NCBI RefSeq assembly: GCF_001182745.1
Contig: NZ_LN868939.1
Coordinates: 434,001-498,000, forward strand
Source: Nocardia farcinica
Lineage (GTDB): Bacteria > Actinomycetota > Actinomycetes > Mycobacteriales > Mycobacteriaceae
Direction of reading: 5' to 3'
DNA: 64,000 nucleotides
Under the pieces are notes generated by a model. It made no database searches and was not told the origin of the DNA. It saw only the letters and a program-made list of their open reading frames with translations. Positions 37,972 through 47,737 of this stretch are shown piece by piece. The position numbers and the translations under genes are program-made. Each line of letters opens with the position of its first letter. The stretch's first letter is position 1.

Positions 37972-38889
37972 CTACCCGACCAGTGCGCTCCGCAGTGCGT
38001 CCAGTGTCGCGGTGTCGAGTCCGAGTCCGGCGGTGAGGAATTCGTCCATCGAGCCGTAGGACCGGCGCACCTGGTCGAAGGCCGCGTCGAGGAACTCCCG
38101 CTGCACCCCGAGGATCGGCTCCCACAGTTCGGGGTCCTCGACGAGGCCCTGGGCCACGAGGTTGTCCAGCAGTGCCTTGTTGCCCGCGGCCAGGTTGGCG
38201 TTGGAGGCCAGGAAGTCCTGGTAGATCTGGCCGTCGGGCACGCCGAGCACGGAGAACAGGATCGCGGTCATCCAGCCGGTGCGGTCCTTGCCGGCGGTGC
38301 AGTGGTAGAGCACGGCCCCCGGGGCGCCCGCGATGTCGCGCAGCGCCGCGGCGAATTGCCCGCGGGCGGACGCGTCGGTGACCAGCCAGCGGTAGTAGTC
38401 GCTCATGTACTGCACGCCCTTGCCGTCGCCGAGTGCCTCGCGCTGGGCCTGCGGTCCGCCCGCGATCAGCCGCGACATCAGCACGTAGAGGTCGTTGTTC
38501 GCGTCGTAGACCGGGTACTCGGTGCGGCGGATGGCGACCGGCAGCTTGTCGGGCGCCTGCGCCACCTCGGTCGGGCTGCGGAAATCGATCACCTGCTGCA
38601 CGCCGAGGTCGACCAGCCGCTGCTGCTCGGCGCCGTCGAGCTTGGCCAGTGCGTCGGCGCGGTAGACGACGCCGAAGCGCACCTTGCCGCCCCCGCGCAC
38701 CGGATAGCCGCCGATGTCGCGGGCGTTGGGCGCGTGCGCCAGGTCGAGCGGGCGCTGGTCGCGGCCCGGCGCCTCCAGCATCGGCGCGAGCGGGCCGGCC
38801 TGGGCGGGTGCGGTGAGGGTGGGCAGAACTCCGACGAGGGCGACCGCGGACACCGCGACCACACCCCGCGCCACATGCGGGAATTTCAC
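37972..38889 (-). CDS. Secreted tyrosine phosphatase (MptpB/IphP-like)
   Basis: A 305-residue protein. It has a signal peptide (ARGVVAVSAVALVGVLPTL, cleaved near AQA). The mature enzyme has the family's N-terminal NARDIGGYPVRGG and the phosphatase loop HCTAGKDRTGW (CX5R). It is related to mycobacterial PtpB and can be expected to act on phosphotyrosine or phosphoinositides outside the cell. GTG 38889 is chosen for the AAGGAAG site six bases upstream and because the signal peptide begins right after it. It converges with the VOC gene across repeat array C. Confidence 0.9.
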   Translation of the reverse strand: MKFPHVARGVVAVSAVALVGVLPTLTAPAQAGPLAPMLEAPGRDQRPLDLAHAPNARDIGGYPVRGGGKVRFGVVYRADALAKLDGAEQQRLVDLGVQQVIDFRSPTEVAQAPDKLPVAIRRTEYPVYDANNDLYVLMSRLIAGGPQAQREALGDGKGVQYMSDYYRWLVTDASARGQFAAALRDIAGAPGAVLYHCTAGKDRTGWMTAILFSVLGVPDGQIYQDFLASNANLAAGNKALLDNLVAQGLVEDPELWEPILGVQREFLDAAFDQVRRSYGSMDEFLTAGLGLDTATLDALRSALVG

Positions 38890-39048
38890 GGGAGCTTCCT
38901 TTCGATCGTGAGCCGATTCGGCTCGCGTGCTCCGGGACGGTAGAGACATCGGGCCGGGCCGCGCTGCCCGTCCTTCCCGGTCACCGGGAGGTGACCGGGC
39001 TCACAGGTCGGCGTCGCGACATACCGGTGTGCCGCGTAGGCTCTGGCC

Positions 39049-39897
39049 ATGTCTTCGACGACGGCGACACCCATGGACGGACACGTGCGCATGGACAGTT
39101 ACGGATTGCGCCCGGATCGCTTCGACAGCGCGGGCCAGGATCAGTTGGTCGACGTTCGCGATCTGCAGGCGGCCCTGCCCGGCATCCAGCGGCTACGCAC
39201 CTGGGCCCACCAGGCGCTGGCCGTGCGACCCGGCGAACGCGCCGTGGACATCGGCTCGGGCACGGGCTCGGAGGTCTTCGCCTTCGCCCGGGCGGTCGGG
39301 CCCACCGGTGAGGCCGTCGGCGTCGAGCCAGATCCGAATCTGCTCGCCGCGGCCGAGCGCCGGGCCGGCGAGCAGGGCGTGTCCGCGAAGTTCCACTCCG
39401 GCGACGCCTACGGAATCCCGTTCGGCGCCGACTATTTCGACGCGGTGCTGTCCGAGCGCGTCTTCCAGCATCTCACCGCCCCGGCGCGTGCCGCGAGCGA
39501 GATCGCGCGGGTGCTGCGCCCGGGCGGTCGCACCGTGGTGATGGACGTCGACTGGGACACCGCGATCATCCACCCGGGTGACCGCCGGGTGGTTCGTCAG
39601 GTGGTCGAGACGCTGATCTCGGCGACCACCAATCCGCTGTCCGGCCGCAGGTTGCCCGGCCTGCTCACCCAGGCGGGGCTGGTCATCGACGAGATCGGCT
39701 CGCACGCGCTGATCCAGGACCGCGCGGTGGGCCCCGGCTCGCTGGTCGACCGCATCTCGGCGATGGCGGTTGCGCGCGGGGCGATCAGCGAGAAGGAACG
39801 CGACGAGCTGCTGGCCGGTCTCGAGCGCGGCGCGCGCACCGGCGACATCCACCTGTCGGTGACGATGTTCGCGGTGCTCGCCCACAAGCCGAGCTGA
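39049..39897 (+). CDS. Class I SAM-dependent methyltransferase
   Basis: A 282-residue methyltransferase of the UbiE/COQ5-like group. The SAM site is AVDIGSGTGSEVFAFARAVG. An acidic strand end (EAVGVEPD) follows, then the motif DAVLSERVFQHL and a post-motif RVLRPGGRTVVMD. The substrate is unknown. TAGGCT six bases before the ATG points to a leaderless transcript. The SRPBCC gene follows at 13 bases, so the two may act together on a polyketide-like or lipid substrate. Confidence 0.88.
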   Translation: MSSTTATPMDGHVRMDSYGLRPDRFDSAGQDQLVDVRDLQAALPGIQRLRTWAHQALAVRPGERAVDIGSGTGSEVFAFARAVGPTGEAVGVEPDPNLLAAAERRAGEQGVSAKFHSGDAYGIPFGADYFDAVLSERVFQHLTAPARAASEIARVLRPGGRTVVMDVDWDTAIIHPGDRRVVRQVVETLISATTNPLSGRRLPGLLTQAGLVIDEIGSHALIQDRAVGPGSLVDRISAMAVARGAISEKERDELLAGLERGARTGDIHLSVTMFAVLAHKPS

Positions 39898-39910
39898 GCG
39901 GGGCGCGGCG

Positions 39911-40348
39911 ATGCGGGTCGACGTGCGCACCGAGATCGTCATCGATCGGCCGCCGTCGACCGTGGCCGCCTTCGCCGCCGATCCCACGAACGTGCCCCGC
40001 TGGTATGCCAACATCCACGAGGTGCGCTGGGTGAGCGAACCGCCGCTGCGCACCGGCTCGCAGCTGGAGTTCGCCGCGCAGTTCCTGGGCAGACGACTGG
40101 TCTACACCTACGAGGTGACCGAATACGTGCCCGGCAGCCTGCTGGTGATGCGGACCGCGCGCGGCCCGTTCCCGATGGAGACCAGCTACACCTGGGAGCC
40201 GACCGCGGCGGGCACCCGCATGACGCTGCGCAACCGGGGCGAGCCCGCGGGGTTCAGCCGCGTGCTCGCCCCGGTGCTGGAGTCGGCGGTGCGCCGGGCC
40301 AACCGCGCCGACCTCGCGCGATTGAAAGCCGAGCTGGAAGCCGAGTAG
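39911..40348 (+). CDS. SRPBCC-family protein
   Basis: A 145-residue START-like protein. It has EIVIDRPPSTVAAFAADPTN and WYANIHEVRWVSEPPLRTGS, then the strands YTWEPTAAGTRMTLRNRGEP and a C-terminal basic helix. It forms a hydrophobic pocket; the ligand is unknown. It is probably co-transcribed with the methyltransferase. It ends six bases before the converging aminotransferase gene, with no terminator visible. Confidence 0.85.
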   Translation: MRVDVRTEIVIDRPPSTVAAFAADPTNVPRWYANIHEVRWVSEPPLRTGSQLEFAAQFLGRRLVYTYEVTEYVPGSLLVMRTARGPFPMETSYTWEPTAAGTRMTLRNRGEPAGFSRVLAPVLESAVRRANRADLARLKAELEAE

Positions 40349-40353
40349 TCGGC

Positions 40354-41727
<1,374 letters not shown>

Positions 41728-41865
41728 TTACCCGGACCCGGTGCCGAAGTGGGGGGTGTTCTTCGCGGGGATTCGGCCGTGACGCCCGCCCACAGCCCCG
41801 GATTCTGCACGGGAGCCGGAGCCGGTCGACGGGGCGCCCCGAGGGGCCGAGCGGCCTCGAATTAA

Positions 41866-41953
41866 GGGGACCCCGCGCACCCGGCAGAGCCCGTTGACCC
41901 TTGCTGCCTTCCGGCCCTGGGGGAGTTCACAGGATGCGCGCCGCGCGGGATCC
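41866..41953 (-). ncRNA. ffs: Small signal recognition particle RNA (4.5S type)
   Basis: On the minus strand the apical SRP helix reads CAGGGCCGGAAGGCAGCAAG, with the Ffh-binding GGAAGGCAGCA loop. Complementary ends close the hairpin: GATCCCGCGC at the 5' side against GCGCGGGGTC at the 3' side. A TACACT -10 element (41966-41961) lies seven bases before the predicted 5' end at about 41953. Ends are accurate to a few bases. Confidence 0.93.
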
Positions 41954-42024
41954 GTCGGCCAGTGTAGCGGGTCGCGGCGCCGCCCGCCGCCACCCCCTCC
42001 CCCACCCCGTCGGCCGGGGGCGGT

Positions 42025-42055
42025 TTGGTGTCCACCCCGCCCGACCCGCTATGCT
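42025..42055 (+). promoter_or_regulatory. tRNA-Ser promoter
   Basis: TTGGTG (42025-42030) and TATGCT (42050-42055) are 19 bases apart and place transcription start at the first base of the tRNA. Confidence 0.5.
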
Positions 42056-42062
42056 GCTCCAC

Positions 42063-42149
42063 GGAGGATTCGCCTAGTGGCCTATGGCGCTCGCCTGGAA
42101 CGCGGGTTGGGTTAACGCCCTCAGGGGTTCAAATCCCCTATCCTCCGCC
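42063..42149 (+). tRNA. tRNA-Ser(GGA), CCA encoded
   Basis: Acceptor GGAGGAT pairs with ATCCTCC, followed by discriminator G and encoded CCA. The anticodon loop CTGGAAC gives anticodon GGA, read on a CTCGC/GCGGG stem. A long variable arm (TTGGGTTAACGCCCTCA) marks it as a class II serine tRNA. The T arm is GGGGTTCAAATCCCC. Confidence 0.97.
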
Positions 42150-42207
42150 ACGAAGAGGCCCGGTTCGGTGCGGTATGCGCTGGACCGGGCCTTTTCCGTC
42201 TCGGCGA

Positions 42208-43140
42208 TCAGATGCCCGGCCGGTGCTCACGCCGGCGGCGGTCGGCGGTCCACAGCGGCTGGAGCATGTGCCAGTCGGCCGGGTGGGCGGCGATCCCGGC
42301 GGCGAAGTGGTCGGCCAGCGCCTGCGTGGTCGGCTGCACGCCGCCGCCGGTGTCCAGGGGTGCGCCGACCGAGAATCCCCAGCCGTCGGGGGTGAACCAG
42401 CAGTGCACCGGCAACAGCGGAGCGCCGGTATCGATTGCCAGCCGGGCCGGGCCTGCGGGCATCCGGGCGGGTTCGCCGAAGAAGGAGACCGGCACGCCGG
42501 TGGCGGTCAGGTCGCGTTCACCGAGCAGGCCGACGACCCTGCCCTGCCGCAGCCGTGCGGCGAGCTGCTCGAACGGTGCGGTCGCGCCGCCGGTGAGCGG
42601 AATGATCTCGAACCCCAGCCGCTCGCGGAACCGGACGAAGCGCCGGAACAGCGATTCCGGCGCCAGCCGCTCGGCCACCACGGTGGGCGTGCCCACCCGT
42701 TGCACCAGCCACACCCCGGCCAGGTCCCAGTTGCCGCTGTGCGGCAGGGCCAGGATCACTCCGCGCCCGCCCGCCACCGCGTCGTGGATGTGGTCCAGAC
42801 CGGTGGCGGAGTTCTCGATCCGCTCGGCCAGGCGAACCGGGTCCATCGACGGCAGCCGGAACGCCTCGCACCAGTACCGCGCGTAGGAGCGCAGGCTCGC
42901 CCGCACGAGGTCGTCGGGTACCCGGTCCGGCGTGACGGCCAGCACCCGCGCGAGGTTGCGCCGCAACTGCGCCGGGCCGCCGTCGCGCGCCGCCCGGTCG
43001 GCCGCCGCCAGGAACAGCCACATCGCCCACCGTTCGGGCAGTGCGCGCACCAGTCGCCAGCCCGCGGCATAGGCGAGATCCCACCCGCGGGCGGCGGCGG
43101 TGTGCGCGGGTCCGTTTTCGGGCTGGTGTTGTCGCGTCAT
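42208..43140 (-). CDS. PatA-like lysophospholipid (phosphatidylinositol mannoside) acyltransferase
   Basis: A 310-residue LpxL/HtrB-family acyltransferase. The catalytic HX4D motif is LPHSGNWDLAGVWLVQR. Other motifs shared with mycobacterial PatA (Rv2611c) are GLLGERDLTATGVPVSFFGE, RMPAGPARLAIDTGAPLLPV and AAHPADWHMLQPLWTADR. PatA acylates phosphatidylinositol mannosides at the inner membrane. The usual patA sits with pgsA and pimA. This copy is alone behind tRNA-Ser, so it may be a paralogue with a different glycolipid acceptor. Confidence 0.88.
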   Translation of the reverse strand: MTRQHQPENGPAHTAAARGWDLAYAAGWRLVRALPERWAMWLFLAAADRAARDGGPAQLRRNLARVLAVTPDRVPDDLVRASLRSYARYWCEAFRLPSMDPVRLAERIENSATGLDHIHDAVAGGRGVILALPHSGNWDLAGVWLVQRVGTPTVVAERLAPESLFRRFVRFRERLGFEIIPLTGGATAPFEQLAARLRQGRVVGLLGERDLTATGVPVSFFGEPARMPAGPARLAIDTGAPLLPVHCWFTPDGWGFSVGAPLDTGGGVQPTTQALADHFAAGIAAHPADWHMLQPLWTADRRRREHRPGI

Positions 43141-43298
43141 GCCGACGCTCCTGACCGGGGTCGCGGGCAGCCCATCGGCGGGCCACTGGCAGCCTACTCC
43201 CGACAGGTGTTGCCGCGCCGTGGGTCCGGCCGGGCGAATCGACCGCGAACACGCATGCCGGGGAGACGCGGGCCACAGGTCGGTGCGATGATGCCCGG

Positions 43299-43946
43299 GT
43301 GACTCAGTGGCTTCCTGTTCTCAGTTCGCTGATCGTGGCCGGTGCGGCGCTGATCGGCTTCGCGGTGAACAACCGGACCAATCGGCGGGCGATCGAGGCG
43401 GCGGACGAGCGGCACCGGGAGACGCTCGAGGAGGCACGGCGCGGAATGGAGTTGGCGCACACCGCCGGTGAACGGCGCGAGCACGACAAGTGGCGGCACG
43501 AGGCGGTGGTGGCCGCGGTGTCGTCGGTGCTGGAGACCTCGAATTCGGTTCGGCAGCAACTGTGGTCGTGCCACCGCTGGGAAGTCGACGACAACTTCGA
43601 GCTGGAGCGGGTCGGCGCCGACATCCACGAGGCGCTGTGGGGTTGCAACGGCACCATCAACCGGTTGCGGCTGCTGGCCTCGCCGAAGATCCCGAACCAG
43701 TGCGAGGATCTGCTGAGCACCCTCGGCGCGGCCCGCAACATCACCCTGCAATATCTCAAACTGCAACTGGACGACGAGGCCACCAGCGAGGAGTTCACCG
43801 AGATCAACTCGTTGTGGGAGAAGGCGATTCGCAAGGCGATCGAGCAGGAGCGCGCCGTCGTCAACGCCACCCGCGCCGAGCTGGGCATCGAACGACTCGA
43901 GGACGTCGCCAAGCCGGCGCGTCAGCCGGTGCTCGACACCGCCTGA
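43299..43946 (+). CDS. Membrane-anchored coiled-coil hypothetical protein
   Basis: A 215-residue protein. One N-terminal transmembrane helix (VLSSLIVAGAALIGFAVNN) is followed by a long charged helix (RAIEAADERHRETLEEARRG) and a helical body (KLQLDDEATSEEFTEINSLW). I do not recognise a family. The topology suggests a membrane-tethered coiled coil facing the cytoplasm. Its TGA stop opens repeat array D. It is flanked by an unrelated acyltransferase gene and the WS/DGAT-like gene. Confidence 0.72.
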   Translation: MTQWLPVLSSLIVAGAALIGFAVNNRTNRRAIEAADERHRETLEEARRGMELAHTAGERREHDKWRHEAVVAAVSSVLETSNSVRQQLWSCHRWEVDDNFELERVGADIHEALWGCNGTINRLRLLASPKIPNQCEDLLSTLGAARNITLQYLKLQLDDEATSEEFTEINSLWEKAIRKAIEQERAVVNATRAELGIERLEDVAKPARQPVLDTA

Positions 43947-44075
43947 GCGGTCAGCGGCCGGAGGCGGCAGCGAAGCGTCACCACGCAGGCCGCCCGCTCA
44001 GGCGACATCGGACCCCGCCTGAGCGGTCAGCGGCCGAAGGCGGAAGCGGAGCGTCACCACGCAGGCCGCCGCTCA
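43944..44075 (+). repeat. Stop-codon hairpin repeat, array D (two units, 76-base period)
   Basis: The array starts with the TGA stop of the + strand gene (43944-43946). It ends with TCA at 44073-44075, which is the TGA stop of the converging minus-strand gene, so both genes take their stops from its arms. Unit starts CCTGAGCGG lie 76 bases apart. Stem: CCTGAGCGG plus GCGGCC against GGCCGC plus CCGCTCAGG. Confidence 0.94.
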
Positions 44076-45515
44076 CCGCAGCGCGGCGACCACCTCGGTG
44101 ACCGCGGCACGGAGGTGTGCGGCGTATCCGTCGGGGTCGCCGACGGCGGCGGGGTCGGCATGGATCGACACCGTGACGGTCTCGCCGAGCCCGTGCACGC
44201 CGTGGGTCAGGTGCATCACCGAGCCGATGGCGGGGAAGCCCGCGGTGAACCGGACCGGACCGCCGAAATGCAGGTCGGCGGGGCCGCGGTCGACGCTGGA
44301 GACGACGGTGTGGCCGGCGATGCTGTCCGGCACCAGGTCCAGCGGCCAGCGCCGCACGTCGCGGTGGAGGAAGACGGCGGGCGTGACGGCCGTGACCAGG
44401 TCCTGCGCCGAGGTCAGCGGATGGCCGGCCCGTTCGCGGCCCGCCCGCAGTGCGGCGGCGATCCGGTCGGCACGGGCGGACAGCTCCGGTTCGTCGACGG
44501 CCAGGTCGATCGAGAGGTTGCGGTAGTTGTTGCGCGGCAGCCGTTTTCCGTTCCGCGCCGACCCCATCGGCACCTGCGCCCCCAGCCGCTCGACCGGGTG
44601 GCCCTGCGCCGCCAGGTATTCCGACAGCGCCACCGAGACCGCCGTCAGCACCACGACGGTCACCGTCCGTCCCGGCACCCGCAACTCCGCCGCCGCGAAA
44701 ACCAGCATGCGCACCGCGTGGGCGGTGGGTACGGCCGCGGGATTGAGCGGGTTCGGCGCGAAGCCGGGCGTGGGCGGCGGGACGGCACCCGCGGCGGTGG
44801 ACTCCGCGAGTGCCCGCTGCGCCCGAAAGGCGCGGTAGCCACGAAACACGGTGCGGACGATGTGCACGGGCAGCAGGAGGGCGCCGAGAACGGCAGGCAC
44901 GACGTCGCCGGCCCACGGTGCCGGAGCAGCGGGCGACGACGCCGCTCCCCCGGAAGCGCCAGGGCGGTCGGCCTGCGCCGCACCGGGATGACCCTCGCGC
45001 CACCGCGCTCCCGCCGCCGCGTCCTCCCCGGCCCCGAACAATTCCCGTGCGATGGCGGCCGCGCGCCGCCCGTCGGCCAGCGCGTGCGAGATCTGGAGCA
45101 CCACGACGGTCGCCGTCTCGCCGTCCGGGGCCGGTCCCGGCGCCCCGCCGACCCCGCGGAACAGGTGCACCCGCCACGGTCGCTCGGCGGCGTCGACGCC
45201 GGTGCCGAGCAGTTCCCCCACGGCCGACTCCAGCCCCGGCCAGTCGGCGACCCCGCGATGCTCGACGATCTGCGAGTCGAGCACGGCGCAGGGCACCCAC
45301 GCGGGATAGTTCAGATCGCCCGGCACCTCGCGCAGCCGGACGGCCAGATCGGGAATCCGCCGGGCGCGGGTGAGCAGCGCGGCCCGCAGCTCGGCGGTGG
45401 GACGGCCCCGGTCGGCGAAGCTGTAGAGCAGGAACAGATCGTTGCGGCTGCGGCGCGACAACCAGAACATGATCGCGTCCTGCGGTGCCACTCGATTCAC
45501 GGCCGCCTGGTTCAC
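44073..45515 (-). CDS. WS/DGAT-family O-acyltransferase-like protein
   Basis: A 480-residue protein of the bacterial wax ester synthase / diacylglycerol acyltransferase superfamily. The N-terminus NRVAPQDAIMFWLSRRSRND is typical. The catalytic HHXXXDG motif appears as SHALADG (in LQISHALADGRRAAAI), so the second His and the DG are kept but the first His is Ser. The C-terminal DUF1298 domain reads VPDSIAGHTVVSSVDRGPA onward. A hydrophobic segment (VVPAVLGALLLPVHIV) lies between. It may make triacylglycerol or wax esters; activity is uncertain. The stop is provided by array D. Confidence 0.83.
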   Translation of the reverse strand: MNQAAVNRVAPQDAIMFWLSRRSRNDLFLLYSFADRGRPTAELRAALLTRARRIPDLAVRLREVPGDLNYPAWVPCAVLDSQIVEHRGVADWPGLESAVGELLGTGVDAAERPWRVHLFRGVGGAPGPAPDGETATVVVLQISHALADGRRAAAIARELFGAGEDAAAGARWREGHPGAAQADRPGASGGAASSPAAPAPWAGDVVPAVLGALLLPVHIVRTVFRGYRAFRAQRALAESTAAGAVPPPTPGFAPNPLNPAAVPTAHAVRMLVFAAAELRVPGRTVTVVVLTAVSVALSEYLAAQGHPVERLGAQVPMGSARNGKRLPRNNYRNLSIDLAVDEPELSARADRIAAALRAGRERAGHPLTSAQDLVTAVTPAVFLHRDVRRWPLDLVPDSIAGHTVVSSVDRGPADLHFGGPVRFTAGFPAIGSVMHLTHGVHGLGETVTVSIHADPAAVGDPDGYAAHLRAAVTEVVAALR

Positions 45516-45550
45516 GCCCGCGACCCTATCGGTCCCCGGACACGCGACGA

Positions 45551-45577
45551 CCCCGAGTCCGTGTCGACGACTCGGGG
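45551..45577 (-). terminator. Terminator hairpin after the DUF397 gene
   Basis: Perfect 9-bp stem CCCCGAGTC (45551-45559) / GACTCGGGG (45569-45577) with a 9-base loop, about 30 bases past the DUF397 stop. Confidence 0.65.
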
Positions 45578-45608
45578 CCGGTTGCTGCTGTCGGGGGCGA
45601 GCCGGCGC

Positions 45609-45818
45609 TCAGCCGCGCCGGAACTCGCCTGCGGAAACCCCGCTCACGAATGCGTCCCATTCGCCCGGTGTGAATGCCAGCACCGGACCGTTTCCGTTGT
45701 CCTTGGTGTCGCGGACCGCTACGTTGCCGTCGTCGAGAAATGCCACTTCCACGCAGTTCCCGTCGGGGCCGCTGAATGAACTCTTACGCCACACAGCGCC
45801 CGTCACATCAACCTCCAC
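45609..45818 (-). CDS. DUF397-domain protein without a neighbouring XRE partner
   Basis: A 69-residue protein with the DUF397 pattern WRKSSFSGPDGNCVEVAF, then VAVRDTKDNGNGPVLAFTPG and EWDAFVSGV. DUF397 proteins usually lie just downstream of an XRE/DUF5753 regulator, in pairs that control Streptomyces-type development. No helix-turn-helix gene is found upstream here. The GTG at 45818 follows an AGGAG site; the GTG at 45806 follows GGAGG and is an equal alternative. Confidence 0.88.
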   Translation of the reverse strand: MEVDVTGAVWRKSSFSGPDGNCVEVAFLDDGNVAVRDTKDNGNGPVLAFTPGEWDAFVSGVSAGEFRRG

Positions 45819-46232
45819 GGCACTAGCTCCTTTGCTGCGTCGAGAACGAGATATTGCTTCCCGGATCGTGCTGACTGGCACCGGAATCCGGCAACGAACG
45901 CCGAATCTCGTGGTGCGCCTGGTGGTAGCGCGCATCTCTCCCGTGCGTTGTCAACGCCATCGGGTTCGAGGTGAGAACACCTGGCGGGGTGGCCCCCGCG
46001 CGGTAGACACTAGCAGCTCGAACGGAAGGTTGCCCGGCTCTTGCCAATTCACCGCGCGAGTTTGCCAAGCTTGCGAATCCGCCGGTTTGCGGAATCATTG
46101 CGGCGGGTAAAGAAGCGGGCGCGGAATCGGCGGAGCGCCCGCCGGGCGCGGTGTCGTGATTGTTCCGTGATCGATGCGCACGGCCGTCGGCCCCGCCACC
46201 GCCTCGCGCGTCCGGGGCGCGCGACGTGGATC
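45819..46232. other. 414-base gap without a recognisable gene
   Basis: No frame here shows a helix-turn-helix or other known domain. The only notable sequence is a cluster of TTGCCAA/TTGCGAA-like motifs at about 46040-46105 (TTGCCAAT, TTTGCCAAGCTTGCGAAT, TTTGCGGAAT). It could be a regulator-binding region between the divergent DUF397 and DUF309 genes. Confidence 0.4.
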
Positions 46233-46751
46233 ATGGACGTCATGGTCGAACGTCCACGCGACGAGGCAGGTCGCGCGCGGAATCCCCGCCCCCGCGACCG
46301 CCTCGGACGCCCGCTCCCGCTCGGCAGCACAGGTGTGCCGCGAATTCCGGACGATCTGGAACTCCCACCCGAGCAATCGCTGTCCTACGCGCAGCAACTT
46401 CTCGATGACGGATTGGCGTTCAACGCGCACGAAGTCCTGGAGGCCGCGTGGAAGAACGGGCCGTTCGCCGAGAAGATGCTGTGGCAGGGTCTCGCGCAGT
46501 ACGCGGTGGGTATCACGCATATCCAGCGCGGCAATGCCAAGGGCGCGCGCACGCTGCTCACCCGCGCGATCGGGCGGCTGGAGGCGTATCTGCGGGGAGA
46601 TAGCTCGCAGCCACCGCGCGCGGACTACCCCTACGGTGTGGACGGCCGCGGGCTGATCGAGCACGGCCGCGCGCTGCTGGCCGCACTGGACGCGGGCACC
46701 GAGATCACCGCCGCCGACCTGGCGCCCCGGCTGTGTACCTACCATGGCTGA
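46233..46751 (+). CDS. DUF309-domain protein
   Basis: A 172-residue all-helical protein. The DUF309 helices include AQQLLDDGLAFNAHEVLEAA and EKMLWQGLAQYAVGITHIQR; the conserved HE of FNAHEVLE is characteristic. ATG 46233 or ATG 46242 could be the start. The function is unknown. Its end overlaps the gluQRS start by eight bases, so the two are translationally coupled, a hint of shared expression only. Confidence 0.85.
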   Translation: MDVMVERPRDEAGRARNPRPRDRLGRPLPLGSTGVPRIPDDLELPPEQSLSYAQQLLDDGLAFNAHEVLEAAWKNGPFAEKMLWQGLAQYAVGITHIQRGNAKGARTLLTRAIGRLEAYLRGDSSQPPRADYPYGVDGRGLIEHGRALLAALDAGTEITAADLAPRLCTYHG

Positions 46752-47679
46752 TGTGCAGGCACCCACGATCGGCGGCGCGGGCCGCTACGCGCCGAGCCCG
46801 TCCGGCGACCTGCACCTGGGCAATCTGCGCACCGCGCTGCTGGCCTGGCTGTTCGCCCGCGCCAGCGGCAGGCGCTTCCTGTTGCGGGTGGAGGATCTGG
46901 ACCGGGTGCGGCCCGGCGCCCAGCAACGTCAGCTCGCCGACCTGCGGGCCATCGGCCTGGACTGGGACGGCCCGGTGGTCTGCCAGTCCCAGCGGCGCAC
47001 CCGGTACGAGGCGGCGATCACGCGTTTGCGCGAGGCCGGACTGGCCTACGAGTGCTACTGCACCCGCCGCGAGATCCAGCAGGCCGCGACCGCGCCGCAC
47101 GGCCCGCTGGGCGCCTACCCCGGCACCTGCCGCGACCTGAGCGACGCCGAACGCGCCGAACGCCGCGCCCAGGGGCGGCCCGCGGCGCTGCGATTGCGGG
47201 CCGAGCGCACCGATTTCGAGATCGTCGACCAGCTGCACGGCCGCTACCGCGGCCCCGTGGACGACGTGGTGTTGCGCCGCGGCGACGGCCTTCCGGCCTA
47301 CAACCTGGCGGTGGTCGTGGACGACGCCGCGCAGGGCGTCGACCAGGTGGTGCGCGGCGACGACCTGTTGCCCTCCACGCCGCGCCAGGCCTACCTGGCC
47401 ACCCTGCTCGGGCTTCCGGTCCCCGCCTACGCCCATGTTCCGTTGGTGCTCAACAAGGATGGGCAACGGCTGGCCAAGCGCGACGGCGCGGTCACCCTGG
47501 CCGATCAGCAACGCGCGGGGAAATCGCCGGAGCAGGTGCTGGCCCTGCTGACCGATTCGCTCGGGCTGCCGCCGCGCCCGCCGCGGGAGCTGCTCGCCGA
47601 TTTCGATCCGGCCCGTTTACCCCGTGAGCCCTGGATACTCACCGACAACGGGTTGTTGCAACCGAGCGAATGTCCGTAA
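46744..47679 (+). CDS. gluQRS: Glutamyl-Q tRNA(Asp) synthetase
   Basis: A 311-residue truncated glutamyl-tRNA synthetase lacking the anticodon-binding domain. The HIGH-like motif is in RYAPSPSGDLHLGNLRTAL; the zinc site is ECYCTRREI with PGTCRDLS; the KMSKS equivalent is RLAKRDGAVT. It attaches glutamate to the queuosine at position 34 of tRNA-Asp. It therefore implies that the organism makes or salvages queuosine. A YhhQ-type transporter and tgt lie 1.4-2.2 kb downstream. It overlaps the DUF309 gene by eight bases. Confidence 0.95.
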   Translation: MADVQAPTIGGAGRYAPSPSGDLHLGNLRTALLAWLFARASGRRFLLRVEDLDRVRPGAQQRQLADLRAIGLDWDGPVVCQSQRRTRYEAAITRLREAGLAYECYCTRREIQQAATAPHGPLGAYPGTCRDLSDAERAERRAQGRPAALRLRAERTDFEIVDQLHGRYRGPVDDVVLRRGDGLPAYNLAVVVDDAAQGVDQVVRGDDLLPSTPRQAYLATLLGLPVPAYAHVPLVLNKDGQRLAKRDGAVTLADQQRAGKSPEQVLALLTDSLGLPPRPPRELLADFDPARLPREPWILTDNGLLQPSECP

Positions 47680-47737
47680 CGTACGAGTTCGACCGATCAC
47701 TGATCATCCGATCGACGACGAGGACGAGGACGAAGCT

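Noticed and set aside
39895-39910. A fifth hairpin repeat copy after the methyltransferase gene (CTGAGCGGGGCG)
   Set aside because: Only the first arm resembles the element. The core and right arm are absent and the next gene starts immediately, so chance similarity is likely.
45823-46098. A 91-codon minus-strand frame upstream of the DUF397 gene as its missing XRE partner
   Set aside because: No helix-turn-helix pattern or convincing ribosome site; composition is unlike a protein.
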